Assembly: GCF_000373905.1 (NCBI RefSeq) | Contig: NZ_KB892705.1 | Span: 3,420,477-3,484,476 of the forward strand | Length of the DNA: 64,000 nucleotides | From: Mycobacterium sp. 155 | GTDB lineage: Bacteria; Actinomycetota; Actinomycetes; Mycobacteriales; Mycobacteriaceae | Direction of reading: 5' to 3' | Shown here: in pieces, positions 25,523-34,567 of the stretch | Position numbering within the stretch: the stretch's first letter is position 1 | Layout: every line of letters starts with the position of its first letter | The notes under the pieces: generated by a model | Databases searched by the model: none | Seen by the model: the letters and a program-made list of their open reading frames with translations, nothing else | Told to the model about the DNA's origin: nothing | Made by a program: the position numbers and the translations under genes

Positions 25523-26386
25523 TCAACATTTCAGGATGCGACGAGCTGGCTTGTCAGCCAGGGCCGGCCGCACCTGCCGCCACACCTCGTACACCGCGTC
25601 GTGCACGCGCCACGTGGCCGAGCCAAGGATGCGCACCACGAGAATCCCGCTGCGCACACTGGCGCCTGCATGGATCGTTTCGTCGGCGCTGAGTGCCTGT
25701 TCGACCTGCGCGGCCAAGCCATCGTCGGGGTGCCCGTAAACCACGATCGTGCCCAGTACGCAATGCCCGCCCCAAGTCCGTGCGATCTTGGGTATATCGG
25801 CCCCCTCGGCAATCAGGTTGTCGAGGTACCGCGGGACACCGTCGATATCTACCTGGAAGCGAGATCGTAACGCGGTAAAGCCAAACAGCTCATCGCGACG
25901 GAAATGTACCCGCCCCGCCACCATGACTTCGGCTGCGAACAGCCGCGAGGGCGAGGTCAAGCAGAACCGGGTGTCGCGCACGGCCCGGCACCCTGCATAC
26001 GGGATCACCTCGTCCGGTACGTACTCCAGCAGGGCGTTGGAGCCCACGTCGAAGCGGTAGGACTCCGCGGAACTGCCGCCACCCTCGCTTCGGTAGAACT
26101 TGGTGGCTTCGGTGGTGGTCACCAGCGCCCGGGTGCCCGGCTCCATGGTCAGGTGGAACCGCCCGCTGTCGCCTTCGACGAATCCGCCGCCGGAGTTCTG
26201 CACCAGAAGAAACGGTTGGTCATCGTTGTCCTGATAATGGGCACCGTGCCACTGGTAGGGGATTCGCCGAAACGTCGGTTGTAAGCGCGTCTTGCCGCGT
26301 TCGACCATGGCGCGCACCACCAGCGACCCGTGTTTGCCTATCTCACCGGACGAGTACGCCGATGCGTCCAAGGTCGCCGTCGTCAT
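25523..26386 (-). CDS. ureD: urease accessory protein UreD (UreH)
   Basis: The 287-residue protein shows UreD signatures: [39 protein letters not shown] (usual QAATKVYR region), [23 protein letters not shown] block and [13 protein letters not shown]. UreD forms the scaffold that brings UreF and UreG to apo-urease for nickel insertion. ATG 26386 overlaps the ureG stop by 4 bases. It is the last gene of the operon. The N-terminal 20 residues are poorly conserved. Confidence 0.92.
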   Translation of the reverse strand: MTTATLDASAYSSGEIGKHGSLVVRAMVERGKTRLQPTFRRIPYQWHGAHYQDNDDQPFLLVQNSGGGFVEGDSGRFHLTMEPGTRALVTTTEATKFYRSEGGGSSAESYRFDVGSNALLEYVPDEVIPYAGCRAVRDTRFCLTSPSRLFAAEVMVAGRVHFRRDELFGFTALRSRFQVDIDGVPRYLDNLIAEGADIPKIARTWGGHCVLGTIVVYGHPDDGLAAQVEQALSADETIHAGASVRSGILVVRILGSATWRVHDAVYEVWRQVRPALADKPARRILKC

Positions 26387-27006
26387 CGCGGCAATGCTGC
26401 GTCGAGAAACATGAGATCGCGTTCGATCCACGCGATCACGTCGTTCAGGCCCTGCTCCGACATCAGATCGGTGAACAGGAAGGGTCGCTCCCCGCGTTGC
26501 TTGAGCGAATCCCTGCGCATCACATCGAGGCTGGCGTGGACCATCTCGGCGAGGTCGATCTTATTGATCACCAGCAGATCTGACTTGGTGACCCCAGGCC
26601 CACCCTTGCGCGGGATCTTGTCACCGCCGGAGACATCGATGACGTAGATGTGCGCGTCGACGAGATCGGGGCTGAATGTCGCCGCCAGATTGTCGCCACC
26701 GCTTTCGACGAAGATGAGGTCGAGATCTGGATGCCGGCTCACCATGGTGTCGACGGCATGCAGGTTCATCGAGACGTCTTCGCGGATGGCGGTGTGCGGA
26801 CAGCCGCCGGTCTCCACGCCCATGATTCGATCGGGAGGCAGCGCACCACTGCGGGTGAGGAATTCGGCGTCCTCGCGGGTGAAGATGTCGTTGGTGATGG
26901 CCGCGACCGAATGGTTGGCCGACATCTTGCGGGCCAGCCGCTCAATCAGCGCGGTCTTGCCGGAACCGACGGGGCCGCCGACGCCGAGGCGAATCGGTTT
27001 ACGCAT
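26383..27006 (-). CDS. ureG: urease accessory GTPase UreG
   Basis: The 207-residue SIMIBI GTPase has the P-loop [20 protein letters not shown], the [18 protein letters not shown] block, the nickel-binding [15 protein letters not shown] (CPH motif), [19 protein letters not shown] and [11 protein letters not shown]. It delivers nickel to urease at the expense of GTP. It is 13 bases downstream of ureF and overlaps ureD. Length and motifs match the family fully. Confidence 0.97.
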   Translation of the reverse strand: MRKPIRLGVGGPVGSGKTALIERLARKMSANHSVAAITNDIFTREDAEFLTRSGALPPDRIMGVETGGCPHTAIREDVSMNLHAVDTMVSRHPDLDLIFVESGGDNLAATFSPDLVDAHIYVIDVSGGDKIPRKGGPGVTKSDLLVINKIDLAEMVHASLDVMRRDSLKQRGERPFLFTDLMSEQGLNDVIAWIERDLMFLDAALPR

Positions 27007-27019
27007 TGGAGCAGTCCTT

Positions 27020-27709
27020 TCAGGAAATGCAGAGACGCGTGGTCAAGCGCTCGTGGCGCATGCTGGCAATCTCCAGAAGTGGTGTCATAGAACAGATTTC
27101 GTCAATAGACATGATGGCGGCTCGCTCCGCACAACGCTGCACCAAACCGCGGCTGTCTGCCAGTAACGCCTGCACGTCGCGCTGACCGAGGGGCAGCAAA
27201 CGACCCACCACACCCACCAGATTCGAGTACGCGGTGAACAGGTACGCGTTCAGGGCGGTCTCCCGAGGAACGCCGTGTACGTCGGCATACACCCCGAACA
27301 CGATGGCGGCGTGCCCGGCCGCGGTGCCGGCGCGGACCACGGCCGCGTAGTCCTGCACCTGGGTGCCGAAGGCCTCTTCGACCGTGCGCAGCGTCGCGCG
27401 GCCGGTCACCGAACTGGCTTCCAACGGCTCTTTACCGGACTTGATCGCGCTCAAGATGTGGTCCAACGCGAGCAGGTCGTCGAAGCGTCCGAGACGGTGC
27501 GCGTCATGCGCCAGCCCGACGATCACCCCCTCAGAGGGCGCCGCACTGAGCTCCATCCATTGATCAGCCCACTCGCGCAACGACTTTCGATCGACGATCA
27601 GCGCACTGTCCAACAGGGTCTCGAAGCCCGCAGAATGGGCATAGGTGCCCGAGGGGAATGCCGCACTGGTGACCTGCAACAGATACAGCAGCCCCTGGTC
27701 ATCAGTCAT
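27020..27709 (-). CDS. ureF: urease accessory protein UreF
   Basis: The 229-residue, all-helical protein has the UreF start [20 protein letters not shown] with AGFETLL and the C-terminal block [24 protein letters not shown]. UreF works with UreD and UreG in nickel insertion and controls the UreG GTPase. ATG 27709 lies inside the end of ureE (8-base overlap), indicating coupled translation. The usual SHSFGYSHG-like segment reads [10 protein letters not shown] here. Confidence 0.92.
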   Translation of the reverse strand: MTDDQGLLYLLQVTSAAFPSGTYAHSAGFETLLDSALIVDRKSLREWADQWMELSAAPSEGVIVGLAHDAHRLGRFDDLLALDHILSAIKSGKEPLEASSVTGRATLRTVEEAFGTQVQDYAAVVRAGTAAGHAAIVFGVYADVHGVPRETALNAYLFTAYSNLVGVVGRLLPLGQRDVQALLADSRGLVQRCAERAAIMSIDEICSMTPLLEIASMRHERLTTRLCIS

Positions 27710-28160
27710 GCGAATGTCCGCCCACCGCCCTAATGCGTTGCCCGACCAGGGGAGCCGTCGTACGCGTGTAGGCGATCCCTGCCTCGTCCAATGCCTGCCC
27801 GGTAGAGTGCTCGTACGGTGTCCGCATGGCATCGTCGCTGAAGCGGACGGGCCGGTGCAGGTTGCCCATCACGAAAGCGGCGGCCCCCCAATCCCTTGCC
27901 GTTGCGGGCGACACCACCAGGATGTCCTCGTCGCAGGCCTGGACGACTACGGCCACGTGACCGTCCATCGCCAGCACATCGCCGTCGTCGAGGTCGGAAC
28001 CGCGATCCAACGAGATACGTACCTCACGGCCGCCTTCCGAACGCACCTTCATATGCCCGCGGGCGCGTTCGTCGGCGGTGAGGATCACCGGATCGATCTC
28101 TACGCTGTCGATCGTCTCTATCGACCCGAGTTTTGCGGTCACCACATTGTTGGTGCTCAT
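27702..28160 (-). CDS. ureE: urease nickel metallochaperone UreE
   Basis: The 152-residue protein has the UreE N-terminal peptide-binding domain (DERARGHMKVRSEGGREVRI, then LDRGSDLDDGDVLAMDG) and the metal-binding domain (AFVMGNLHRPVRFSDD with the conserved GNLH). The C-terminal tail is short with two histidines (GGHSHD), so nickel storage capacity should be modest. It supplies nickel to UreG. It lies 10 bases after ureC and overlaps ureF. Confidence 0.93.
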   Translation of the reverse strand: MSTNNVVTAKLGSIETIDSVEIDPVILTADERARGHMKVRSEGGREVRISLDRGSDLDDGDVLAMDGHVAVVVQACDEDILVVSPATARDWGAAAFVMGNLHRPVRFSDDAMRTPYEHSTGQALDEAGIAYTRTTAPLVGQRIRAVGGHSHD

Positions 28161-28170
28161 GGAATCCTCT

Positions 28171-29877
28171 CTAACGCAGGTAATACAGCTGGCCCAGCGG
28201 CAATGTCTTCGCTGCCTTCACGGTGATACGTTTGCCGTCGACGGTGACGGCGTACGTCTCCGGGTCGATGCTGATGTCGGGCATGTAGTTGTTGTGGATC
28301 ATGTCGCGCTTCGAGATCGACCTGCTCCGCTTGATCGGCCGCAACTCCTGGCAGTCGATACGGTCGGCCAATCCGTTGTCGATCGCGGCCTGGGTGACGA
28401 AGGAGTACGCCAACCGGCGGGGGTTGCGCCCGTAATAGCCGTATTGGGGGCGATACTTGAGCGGCTGACCGGTCATCAGCGAGCCGGCGGGATCGCCCAT
28501 CGCCGACCACGAGATGAACCCGCCCTTGAGAATCAATTCTGGTTTGGCGATGAACATTTCGGGCCGCCAGAACACCAGGTCGGCCATCTTGCCCGGGGTG
28601 ATCGAGCCGACGTAGGAGTCGATTCCGATGCAGATCGCCGGGTTGATGGTGACCTTGGCGAGATACCTCTTGATCCGGAAGTTGTCGTTGCGGTCACTAT
28701 CCTGAGGCAACGGGCCGGTGCGCACCTTGCTGACCGCGGCGAGTTGGAAGGCGCGCTGGGCACTTTCGGCCGCCCGGCCCACGCCCTGGCTGTCCGACCC
28801 GATCATGGAAATGGCGCCCATGTCATGAAGTACGTCTTCGGCACGCATGGTCTCGGCGCGGGCCCGGCCCTGAATGAAGGCCATATCGGAGGGAACGGCC
28901 TTGTTGAGATTGTGACATGTGATGAGCATGTCTATTTCTTCGTCATAAGTGTTGAGCGAGAAGGGGTTTGTCGGGTTGGTGGAGCTGGGCAGAATATTGG
29001 CCTCGCCCACGCACCGCATCATGTCTGGCGCGTTCCCGCCCCCGGCGCCTTCACAGTGGTAGATGTGCATGACGCGACCGCCGATGGCCGCCATGGTGTC
29101 TTCGTAGAAGCCCGTTTCGTTCAGCGTGTCGGCATGCAGCTGCACCTGGAAGTCATATTCGTCGGCAACCCGCAGGCAGGTCCGGATGGCCGACGGTGAG
29201 CTGGACCAGTCCTCGTGGATCTTCATCCCCGTGGCTCCACCGAGCACCTGCTCGATGATCGAGGCCGGGTCGGACGAGTTGCCCTTGCCGAAGTTGCCGA
29301 AGTTCAGTGGGAAATCGGCCATGGCCTCCAGCATGCGCTGCAGGTTCCAGGCCCCTGGGCATTCGATGCCCACGGTCTTGGGCCCCGAACCGCCGCCGAT
29401 CACGGTCGTAAAACCTGCGGACTGGTATTCGTAGAGCTGCTGCACCGAGTCGAAGTGCGGATGAATGTCGATCAGCCCGGCGGTGACGATCTGGCCTTCC
29501 ACCGACAGGATGTCGGTGTTCGGACCGATGATCAGGCCCGGCGTGATCTCCATGACGTCGGGGTTGCCCGCCTTGCCGATTCCGACGATCTTGCCGTCGA
29601 GAATGCCGATGTCACACTTGATCACTCCGAGCACAGGATCGATCACCACGGCGTTGGTGACCACCATGTCCAGCGCGCCATCGGACCGCTTGAAACGGGA
29701 CACCTGTCCCATGCCGTCCCGGATAGTCTTTCCGCCGCCGAATACCAGTTCGTCTCCGTAGGTGGTGTAATCGCGCTCGATCTCTGCCACCAGACCGGTG
29801 TCCGCGAGGCTGATGCGATCACCCGTCGTTGGCCCGTACTGCGTCGCATAGTCCGGACGGTTGATGTCGATGCTCAT
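28171..29877 (-). CDS. ureC: urease alpha subunit (catalytic), divergent
   Basis: The 568-residue amidohydrolase hydrolyses urea to ammonia and carbamate. The nickel-site residues are all present: His139 and His141 (GLIDIHPHF), the carbamylated Lys219 and His221 (GMKIHEDW), His248 (QLHADTLNE), His274 (IYHCEGAGGG), the flap Cys321-His322 (ITCHNLN) and Asp362 (GSDSQGVGR). Many surrounding residues differ from the canonical sequence: NAPD for HAPD, ITCHNL for MVCHHL, GSDSQGVGR for SSDSQAMGR. It overlaps the fused ureAB stop by 4 bases. It is a functional-looking but clearly divergent urease type. Confidence 0.95.
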   Translation of the reverse strand: MSIDINRPDYATQYGPTTGDRISLADTGLVAEIERDYTTYGDELVFGGGKTIRDGMGQVSRFKRSDGALDMVVTNAVVIDPVLGVIKCDIGILDGKIVGIGKAGNPDVMEITPGLIIGPNTDILSVEGQIVTAGLIDIHPHFDSVQQLYEYQSAGFTTVIGGGSGPKTVGIECPGAWNLQRMLEAMADFPLNFGNFGKGNSSDPASIIEQVLGGATGMKIHEDWSSSPSAIRTCLRVADEYDFQVQLHADTLNETGFYEDTMAAIGGRVMHIYHCEGAGGGNAPDMMRCVGEANILPSSTNPTNPFSLNTYDEEIDMLITCHNLNKAVPSDMAFIQGRARAETMRAEDVLHDMGAISMIGSDSQGVGRAAESAQRAFQLAAVSKVRTGPLPQDSDRNDNFRIKRYLAKVTINPAICIGIDSYVGSITPGKMADLVFWRPEMFIAKPELILKGGFISWSAMGDPAGSLMTGQPLKYRPQYGYYGRNPRRLAYSFVTQAAIDNGLADRIDCQELRPIKRSRSISKRDMIHNNYMPDISIDPETYAVTVDGKRITVKAAKTLPLGQLYYLR

Positions 29878-30707
29878 GAATTCGGCTCTCCGCTCGCTTC
29901 CTTGCCTGCCAGCATTTCCAAGGTCTCCCCTTCGAAGCAGTAGCCGCCTTCACGTAGGCGGCGCATCGCCTGCTCCTTGATCAGCTCGCTTCCGGTCGGA
30001 CCGTTCGTAACGTCATTCATGCCCCTGGCAACTTGAGCTCCGCCCAGCCGGACCAGTTGGCAGCGGCGGCTCTGGCCCGGTTCGAAGCGCACCGATGTGC
30101 CGCTGGGAATGTCGAGACGGAAGCCAAACGCCGAGGATCGGTCGAATGCCAACGCGCGGTTGGCTTCAGCGACGTGGTAGTGCGCGCCCACCTGCACCGG
30201 CCGGTCCCCGGTATTAACGATATCGAGGACCAGCGTCTCACGGCCGACATTGATGGTGATGGGGGTCGGGGCGAACTCGATATGTCCGACCTTGTCCGGC
30301 TCGCCGACTTCGAACGCCTCGTCCGGAACCCTCGACTCGGGAATAGGCGGAGGTGCCCACGACGCCGCAGGGGTCTCGTTGTCGCCGTCGGTGGCCTCCC
30401 CCCGGATCGGGTCCATGACCGTCACAAGCTTGGTGCCATCCGGTAGAAGTGCCTCGACCTGAACGATTTTCAGCATCTCGGCGACACCGGTCATCACGTG
30501 CTCACGCCGCAGGATGGTGGCACCGTATTCCATGAGATCCGGGAGAATGGGAATGGAGCCCTCTCGAGCACGCTCAAGGACCTCGTCACAAATAAGAGCC
30601 ACCGCCTCTGGCTGATTCAGCCGGATGCCCTTGGCCAGCCTCCGGCGCGCCATCTCGGCGGCAGTCCATAGCTGCATCCTCTCCTCCTCGCGGACCGTCA
30701 GGTGCAT
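29874..30707 (-). CDS. ureAB: urease gamma-beta fusion subunit
   Basis: The 277-residue protein joins UreA and UreB. Residues 1-100 are gamma (LTVREEERMQLWTAAEMARR, IRLNQPEAVALICDEVLE, GVAEMLKIVQVEALLPDGTK); an acidic/Pro-rich linker (about 104-128) follows; residues about 142-250 are beta (INVGRETLVLDIVNTGDRPV, QVGAHYHVAEANRALAFDR, GFRLDIPSGTSVRFEPGQ). A C-terminal extension of about 45 residues (SELIKEQAMRRLREGGYCFE) goes beyond usual UreB. Most bacteria keep these as two genes; Helicobacter also has a fusion. It begins the urease operon, 151 bases downstream of the symporter gene. Confidence 0.95.
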   Translation of the reverse strand: MHLTVREEERMQLWTAAEMARRRLAKGIRLNQPEAVALICDEVLERAREGSIPILPDLMEYGATILRREHVMTGVAEMLKIVQVEALLPDGTKLVTVMDPIRGEATDGDNETPAASWAPPPIPESRVPDEAFEVGEPDKVGHIEFAPTPITINVGRETLVLDIVNTGDRPVQVGAHYHVAEANRALAFDRSSAFGFRLDIPSGTSVRFEPGQSRRCQLVRLGGAQVARGMNDVTNGPTGSELIKEQAMRRLREGGYCFEGETLEMLAGKEASGEPNS

Positions 30708-30780
30708 CTGCTCTCCGTTTCGAGTATTTGTGGGTTGGCTGCCACGTCTTCAAAGTGATTGCGGGGCAATAATTTCAGGT

Positions 30781-30811
30781 TATAAGGCCCCGTCTCGGGG
30801 ACACTATAAGG
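30781..30811. other. small GC hairpin flanked by TATAAGG direct repeats
   Basis: CCCCG (30788-30792) pairs with CGGGG (30796-30800) across TCT. TATAAGG flanks it at 30781-30787 and 30805-30811. It lies between the symporter stop and the ureAB start and could be an attenuator, a weak terminator or a regulator site. Confidence 0.35.
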
Positions 30812-30858
30812 AAAACTCCGTACCGGCGCCCGGCGCACCATGACCACTACGGGCCCGA

Positions 30859-32406
30859 TCACCGTATCGGGCGAGGAGTGGCGCCGAGCCCACCTTCCGG
30901 CTCGGAGTCCTTAGTAGGTTCCGGGCTCAACGCGTCGGAGACCGAGCCGAACAGGTCGGCCACCCGCTGCTGCTCCTCTGAGGGCACTTTGGTGAGCAGT
31001 GAGATAGTCAGGTAGATGACTAGATTGGCCCCCAAACCGACGATGCCCGCAGGTACACCGCCCAGCGCGGGAATGGCTCCGCCGTCATCCGCGTGCGGAA
31101 TGGTCAGCACCACCGCCACGACGAATCCCACGGCAAGGCCCCAGAAGGCTGCCGTGGCACTGCCACGGCGCCAGAACAGCCCAGCGAACAGCGGCACCGC
31201 GAGCTGGATGATGACTGCGTAGGCGACCTGTGCCCACGTCAGCAGGTTCCCGTAGCTGAAGGTGAGGTAGGCGAATGCGGCGCCGAGCGCCAAGAAGGCA
31301 AGCATGGACAGCTTCGAGACGATGATGCGTTGCTTGTCTGTCAAGGGACGCGCGCTACCGACGATATCGTTGGCCAGCTGGGTTCCGCACACCTGGATCC
31401 AAGAGTCGACGAACCCCATGCTGGCGGCGAGTACGATCACCAGGCCAACACCAAGCAACCATTCACCGCCGACGGAGTCCAGCAGGATGAACCAGCCGTG
31501 CTGCGGGTCCTCAGCGATGTTGGCGATCGTGGCCGCCGACATGGCCAGGAGACCGAGCGGCACGAAGAACCCGACAGTCATGGGGAAGGTCAAGACCGTT
31601 CCCCACTTGACCGACTTGATGCTGTCGGCGGTGTAGATGCGCTGGAAGGACGCGGGCCAGCACAATGAACCGATGGCACCAGACAGCACCAGGCCCAAAA
31701 AATAAAGACCGCCCTGCGGGGAGTTGAAGCCTGGGATGACGAATTTGGCGGGGGGCAGTTCGGATAGGGCGACTAAGCCGTGGAACTCGGTGAACAGGAG
31801 GACGACGCAAATCACCGCCGTGAGGCCATAGGCAACGATGCCCTGCCACACATCGCTGATGATCAAGCCACGCATACCCATCTGTACCGTCCAGAGCTGC
31901 CGGACCGCGATGATGAGCACACCGATGATCAGTGCCGGTACGACTCCGATCTTGCCGAAAGTGGCCCATCGTACGATTTCGCCCATGGCTTGCATGCCAA
32001 GGACGATCCACGGGAAGCTAGCTGCCACTCCGATGACGCTGGCGAGCATTTTGAGCCGGCCACTGTCGAAGCGCAGACCGATGAGGTCGGGCTGGGTGAA
32101 CAGTTTGTACTTCTTGCCCCAACCCCAGGCGCGGGTGGCCATCAGATACATCGCGCAAGCGCCCAGTACGGAGTAGAGCAACAGGTAGAATCCGATGACG
32201 CCGGAGCCGGCCAACACGCCGAAGAAGGCGACGAAAGTGGTTCCGGGCCACCACGCATTCATGTACGACATAGCGATGTAGAACCCGGAGAAGGAACGTC
32301 CACCTACGGCGTACCCGTCGAAAGTCTTATCCTTCTTATAGCTCATGTAGAGCACGAGCACGACCGAGGCGAAAAATAGAGTGAGCAAGCCGATTGTCAC
32401 GACCAT
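30859..32406 (-). CDS. sodium:solute symporter (SSS family), probable urea or amine importer
   Basis: The 515-residue protein has about 13 membrane helices and SSS landmarks: DKTFDGYAVGGRSFSGFYIA, AMSYMNAWWPGTTFVAFFG, GAIGSLCWPASFQRIYTADS and VDSWIQVCGTQLANDIVG. The cytoplasmic C-terminus is charged (PSEEQQRVADLFGSVSD). ATG 32406 is 4 bases after the stop of a small membrane protein gene. Proximity to the urease operon on the same strand suggests urea uptake, but the family also carries amino acids, acetate and vitamins, so the substrate is inferred only from context. Confidence 0.9.
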   Translation of the reverse strand: MVVTIGLLTLFFASVVLVLYMSYKKDKTFDGYAVGGRSFSGFYIAMSYMNAWWPGTTFVAFFGVLAGSGVIGFYLLLYSVLGACAMYLMATRAWGWGKKYKLFTQPDLIGLRFDSGRLKMLASVIGVAASFPWIVLGMQAMGEIVRWATFGKIGVVPALIIGVLIIAVRQLWTVQMGMRGLIISDVWQGIVAYGLTAVICVVLLFTEFHGLVALSELPPAKFVIPGFNSPQGGLYFLGLVLSGAIGSLCWPASFQRIYTADSIKSVKWGTVLTFPMTVGFFVPLGLLAMSAATIANIAEDPQHGWFILLDSVGGEWLLGVGLVIVLAASMGFVDSWIQVCGTQLANDIVGSARPLTDKQRIIVSKLSMLAFLALGAAFAYLTFSYGNLLTWAQVAYAVIIQLAVPLFAGLFWRRGSATAAFWGLAVGFVVAVVLTIPHADDGGAIPALGGVPAGIVGLGANLVIYLTISLLTKVPSEEQQRVADLFGSVSDALSPEPTKDSEPEGGLGATPRPIR

Positions 32407-32410
32407 GGCG

Positions 32411-32653
32411 TTAGTCCCCGATCTCGTTTCGAACGACTTCGATGTAGTAAGCGGTGACGACCGATAACGTGACCAGGGCCGCCACGGCGAGCATGTAGAC
32501 GATCCCGATCGGCAAGCCAAGGATCTCCCACTTCTTTCCTGAGATCGATAGGTACAGCGGCGGGAACACTGACATGAGTGCGGCCACCAGATATGGAGCC
32601 AGGATCAGAATCCGGACTGTGCGCGGTTGGGCGCGCTCGATCAGAGAACGCAT
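32411..32653 (-). CDS. small two-helix membrane protein, symporter partner
   Basis: The 80-residue product (RSLIERAQPRTVRILILAP start) has two hydrophobic helices (about residues 14-32 and 44-68) and ends VVTAYYIEVVRNEIGD. Small proteins of this layout (DUF3311/DUF485-like) often precede SSS symporter genes and are thought to be accessory subunits. GGAAGG precedes ATG 32653, and the stop is 4 bases before the symporter start. I do not assign a named family with confidence. Confidence 0.8.
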   Translation of the reverse strand: MRSLIERAQPRTVRILILAPYLVAALMSVFPPLYLSISGKKWEILGLPIGIVYMLAVAALVTLSVVTAYYIEVVRNEIGD

Positions 32654-32739
32654 GACGATGACCTTCCAGTAGCTGCCCGAGCATGCGGCACTCAGAGAAA
32701 ATGGAACGAGGCAGTGAGAGCGCCCATTCAGCGCAATTC

Positions 32740-33000
32740 CGCGTCGACTACCGAATCTCTCTGAGCACCAATGCATCTGACATGCGATTTATCATTTTCT
32801 GGGACACAACCTTCATGGAAATCGTCGATGATGACGACCGATGTTGCGCTCGCAGTGTGCTTGCCGTTACGGCGAACTCAATTCTGCGACGCATGCACGC
32901 GGGATTTGCATACGGAGTTCTCCCCATCTTTGCCGCACTGCGGCACACCACTTCGCGTCGCACGGTGCTGATCACCGCAAGGAGGGCGATGCCGGCGTCG
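32740..33000. repeat. copy A of a ~230-bp dispersed non-coding repeat
   Basis: Aligned with 37085-37330: a block of 25 identical bases (32911-32935 and 37244-37268, starting TACGGAGTTCTCCCC), the shared core CTCGCAG...CAATTCTGCGA just before it, and CCAATGCAT (32767 and 37106) at a nearly equal distance. Overall similarity is roughly 70-75 percent by eye. It lies upstream of the symporter-urease operon and of the divergent LuxR gene. Reading frames differ between the copies, so it is probably not coding. Confidence 0.65.
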
Positions 33001-33234
33001 CCAGCGGCCACTTATATCGCGGTGGCGATGCCGAACAGTAGATTCGGCCACAGCGTTGCGTGCCAAGCCCCGCCACTGAGCAGTCTCAGCCCAGTCTTCC
33101 AGCGGTCACTCTCCAATCATCGAAGGGCCCGCACCTTTCGACAACAGCTACCTTGCTCGATTTTCGACCGAAACCGGCAGGATGCTGGCCTGCACTGGCT
33201 TAACATAACCACCTGATGGCGCGATGACCGCTGC

Positions 33235-33270
33235 CGACCACAAGGTGAAGGCCTCGACCACAAGGTGAAG
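33235..33270. repeat. 16-bp direct repeat before the GAF-LuxR gene
   Basis: CGACCACAAGGTGAAG occurs exactly at 33235-33250 and 33255-33270, a 20-base period (about two helical turns). It lies 12 bases upstream of the LuxR start codon and could be a tandem protein-binding site or a small duplication. Confidence 0.6.
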
Positions 33271-33282
33271 TCTGGAGTAGAA

Positions 33283-34293
33283 ATGGATCTTCGAACGTCG
33301 ATGACGTCCGCAGACATCGTGAACGTCCTTGATATCAACTCCGCCGTTGCCACGATGCCAAGCGGCGGGAATACCGCTGCGACTGCGGATTCCGTTCTGG
33401 AGCAGATTCACTCGTCGATCCCCTATGTGGCAGCCAGCTTGCAGGTGTGGGACCCCATCAACGGATGTCATCGGACGATCGCCAATCGGGGGTACTCAGA
33501 GACAGAGATCGCCCACCTGGACACCTGGTTCGTCGCGCAGGACGAGGCGTTCCGATATATGCGTGATGTGGACAGGGATCCCCTGCGGTGGGCTGATATG
33601 CCATTCGACTATCGGTCGTTCTACTCGGCGCAGACCCACTGGCTGCCTGCAGGGTACCGGGAAGGAGTGACGACCTGTCTGTTCGCAGCAGACGGCCGCT
33701 ACACCGGAAACCTGCACCTGAACACCGATTCAGTCAAGTATCCCAGCGACAGTAATCGCGGCGCGCTGACCGCACTGCAGCCGATTCTGGCCATCCTCAC
33801 CGACGTGCTGCGGGAACCCGCCCACATCGCGAGCATCATCGAGCCCGACGCACACTGCACGATCGTGAGCGGCGAAAGCGAATGCCACGACGTCCCGGGA
33901 CGATTCAGTGGACCCTGGCTGGCGACCGGAACCGTTCTGGTGCAGGCCGTCACGGCTGGCGCTTCAGTGCACTCCCGGCACTGGCGAGGTTTGTGGCAGG
34001 ACCAGGACGGCGGATGGCACCGCGTTTCGCGTACTCCGTTGCCTTCTGGTTTCCTTGTCACCGAGCGTTCGACATCGGTTCCTCACCGATTGACCGTTCG
34101 CGAACTGGAGGTCCTCACGCTGCTCGAACGCAGTCGGACCACCACCCAAATCGCTACCGAGCTCACCATCTCTGCCAAAACTGCCGGCAAGCACATCGAG
34201 AACGTCATGGCCAAGCTTGGATGCTCATCGCGCACTGGCGCAGCCGTCGTCGCACTCGACGAAGGTTTGTTACTCCTCGGTTGCGCCCGCTGA
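33283..34293 (+). CDS. GAF-like sensor with C-terminal LuxR DNA-binding domain
   Basis: The 336-residue protein has an N-terminal GAF-like sensory domain (about residues 30-180; SIPYVAASLQVWDPINGCHR, TCLFAADGRYTGNLHLNTDS) and a LuxR helix-turn-helix at the C-terminus (LTVRELEVLTLLERSRTTTQ, IATELTISAKTAGKHIENVM). The middle (about 185-265) is unassigned. ATG 33283 follows GGAG; a GTG at 33265 overlaps the repeat. It is divergent from the symporter-urease operon and convergent with the amine oxidase gene, so it is a candidate regulator of either. Confidence 0.87.
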   Translation: MDLRTSMTSADIVNVLDINSAVATMPSGGNTAATADSVLEQIHSSIPYVAASLQVWDPINGCHRTIANRGYSETEIAHLDTWFVAQDEAFRYMRDVDRDPLRWADMPFDYRSFYSAQTHWLPAGYREGVTTCLFAADGRYTGNLHLNTDSVKYPSDSNRGALTALQPILAILTDVLREPAHIASIIEPDAHCTIVSGESECHDVPGRFSGPWLATGTVLVQAVTAGASVHSRHWRGLWQDQDGGWHRVSRTPLPSGFLVTERSTSVPHRLTVRELEVLTLLERSRTTTQIATELTISAKTAGKHIENVMAKLGCSSRTGAAVVALDEGLLLLGCAR

Positions 34294-34419
34294 GGCGAGG
34301 CATCCCCGAACCACCGCGCTGCGGTGACAGGCTGCCCCTGCGTGAGTGAGACTACCTGTTCGTGGCCGAGTGCTCATGCTTATCGAGTCTGACAGCAGGG
34401 CGAACGCATCGAATCATCA

Positions 34420-34459
34420 GGATATCGAATACTGTTGTGCGCGTTTGGATATCGAATAC
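34420..34459. repeat. 13-bp direct repeat in a convergent gap
   Basis: GGATATCGAATAC occurs exactly at 34420-34432 and 34447-34459, 27 bases apart. It lies between the 3' ends of the LuxR and amine oxidase genes, where promoter elements are not expected. No gene or RNA is evident around it. Confidence 0.6.
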
Positions 34460-34567
34460 CGTAAAGCGGCGTCTATGTCAGCCCGAAAAAGGCGATGTGC
34501 CAGAGTTTGAGCGGACGCTTGAGCTCGGGCATCGCGGGCGTTAAACGCACTTATGGAAATGGCCATT

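Noticed and set aside
30788..30800. Hairpin between symporter and urease as a firm terminator
   Set aside because: The stem is only 5 bp and lacks a T-tract; kept only as an uncertain regulatory element.
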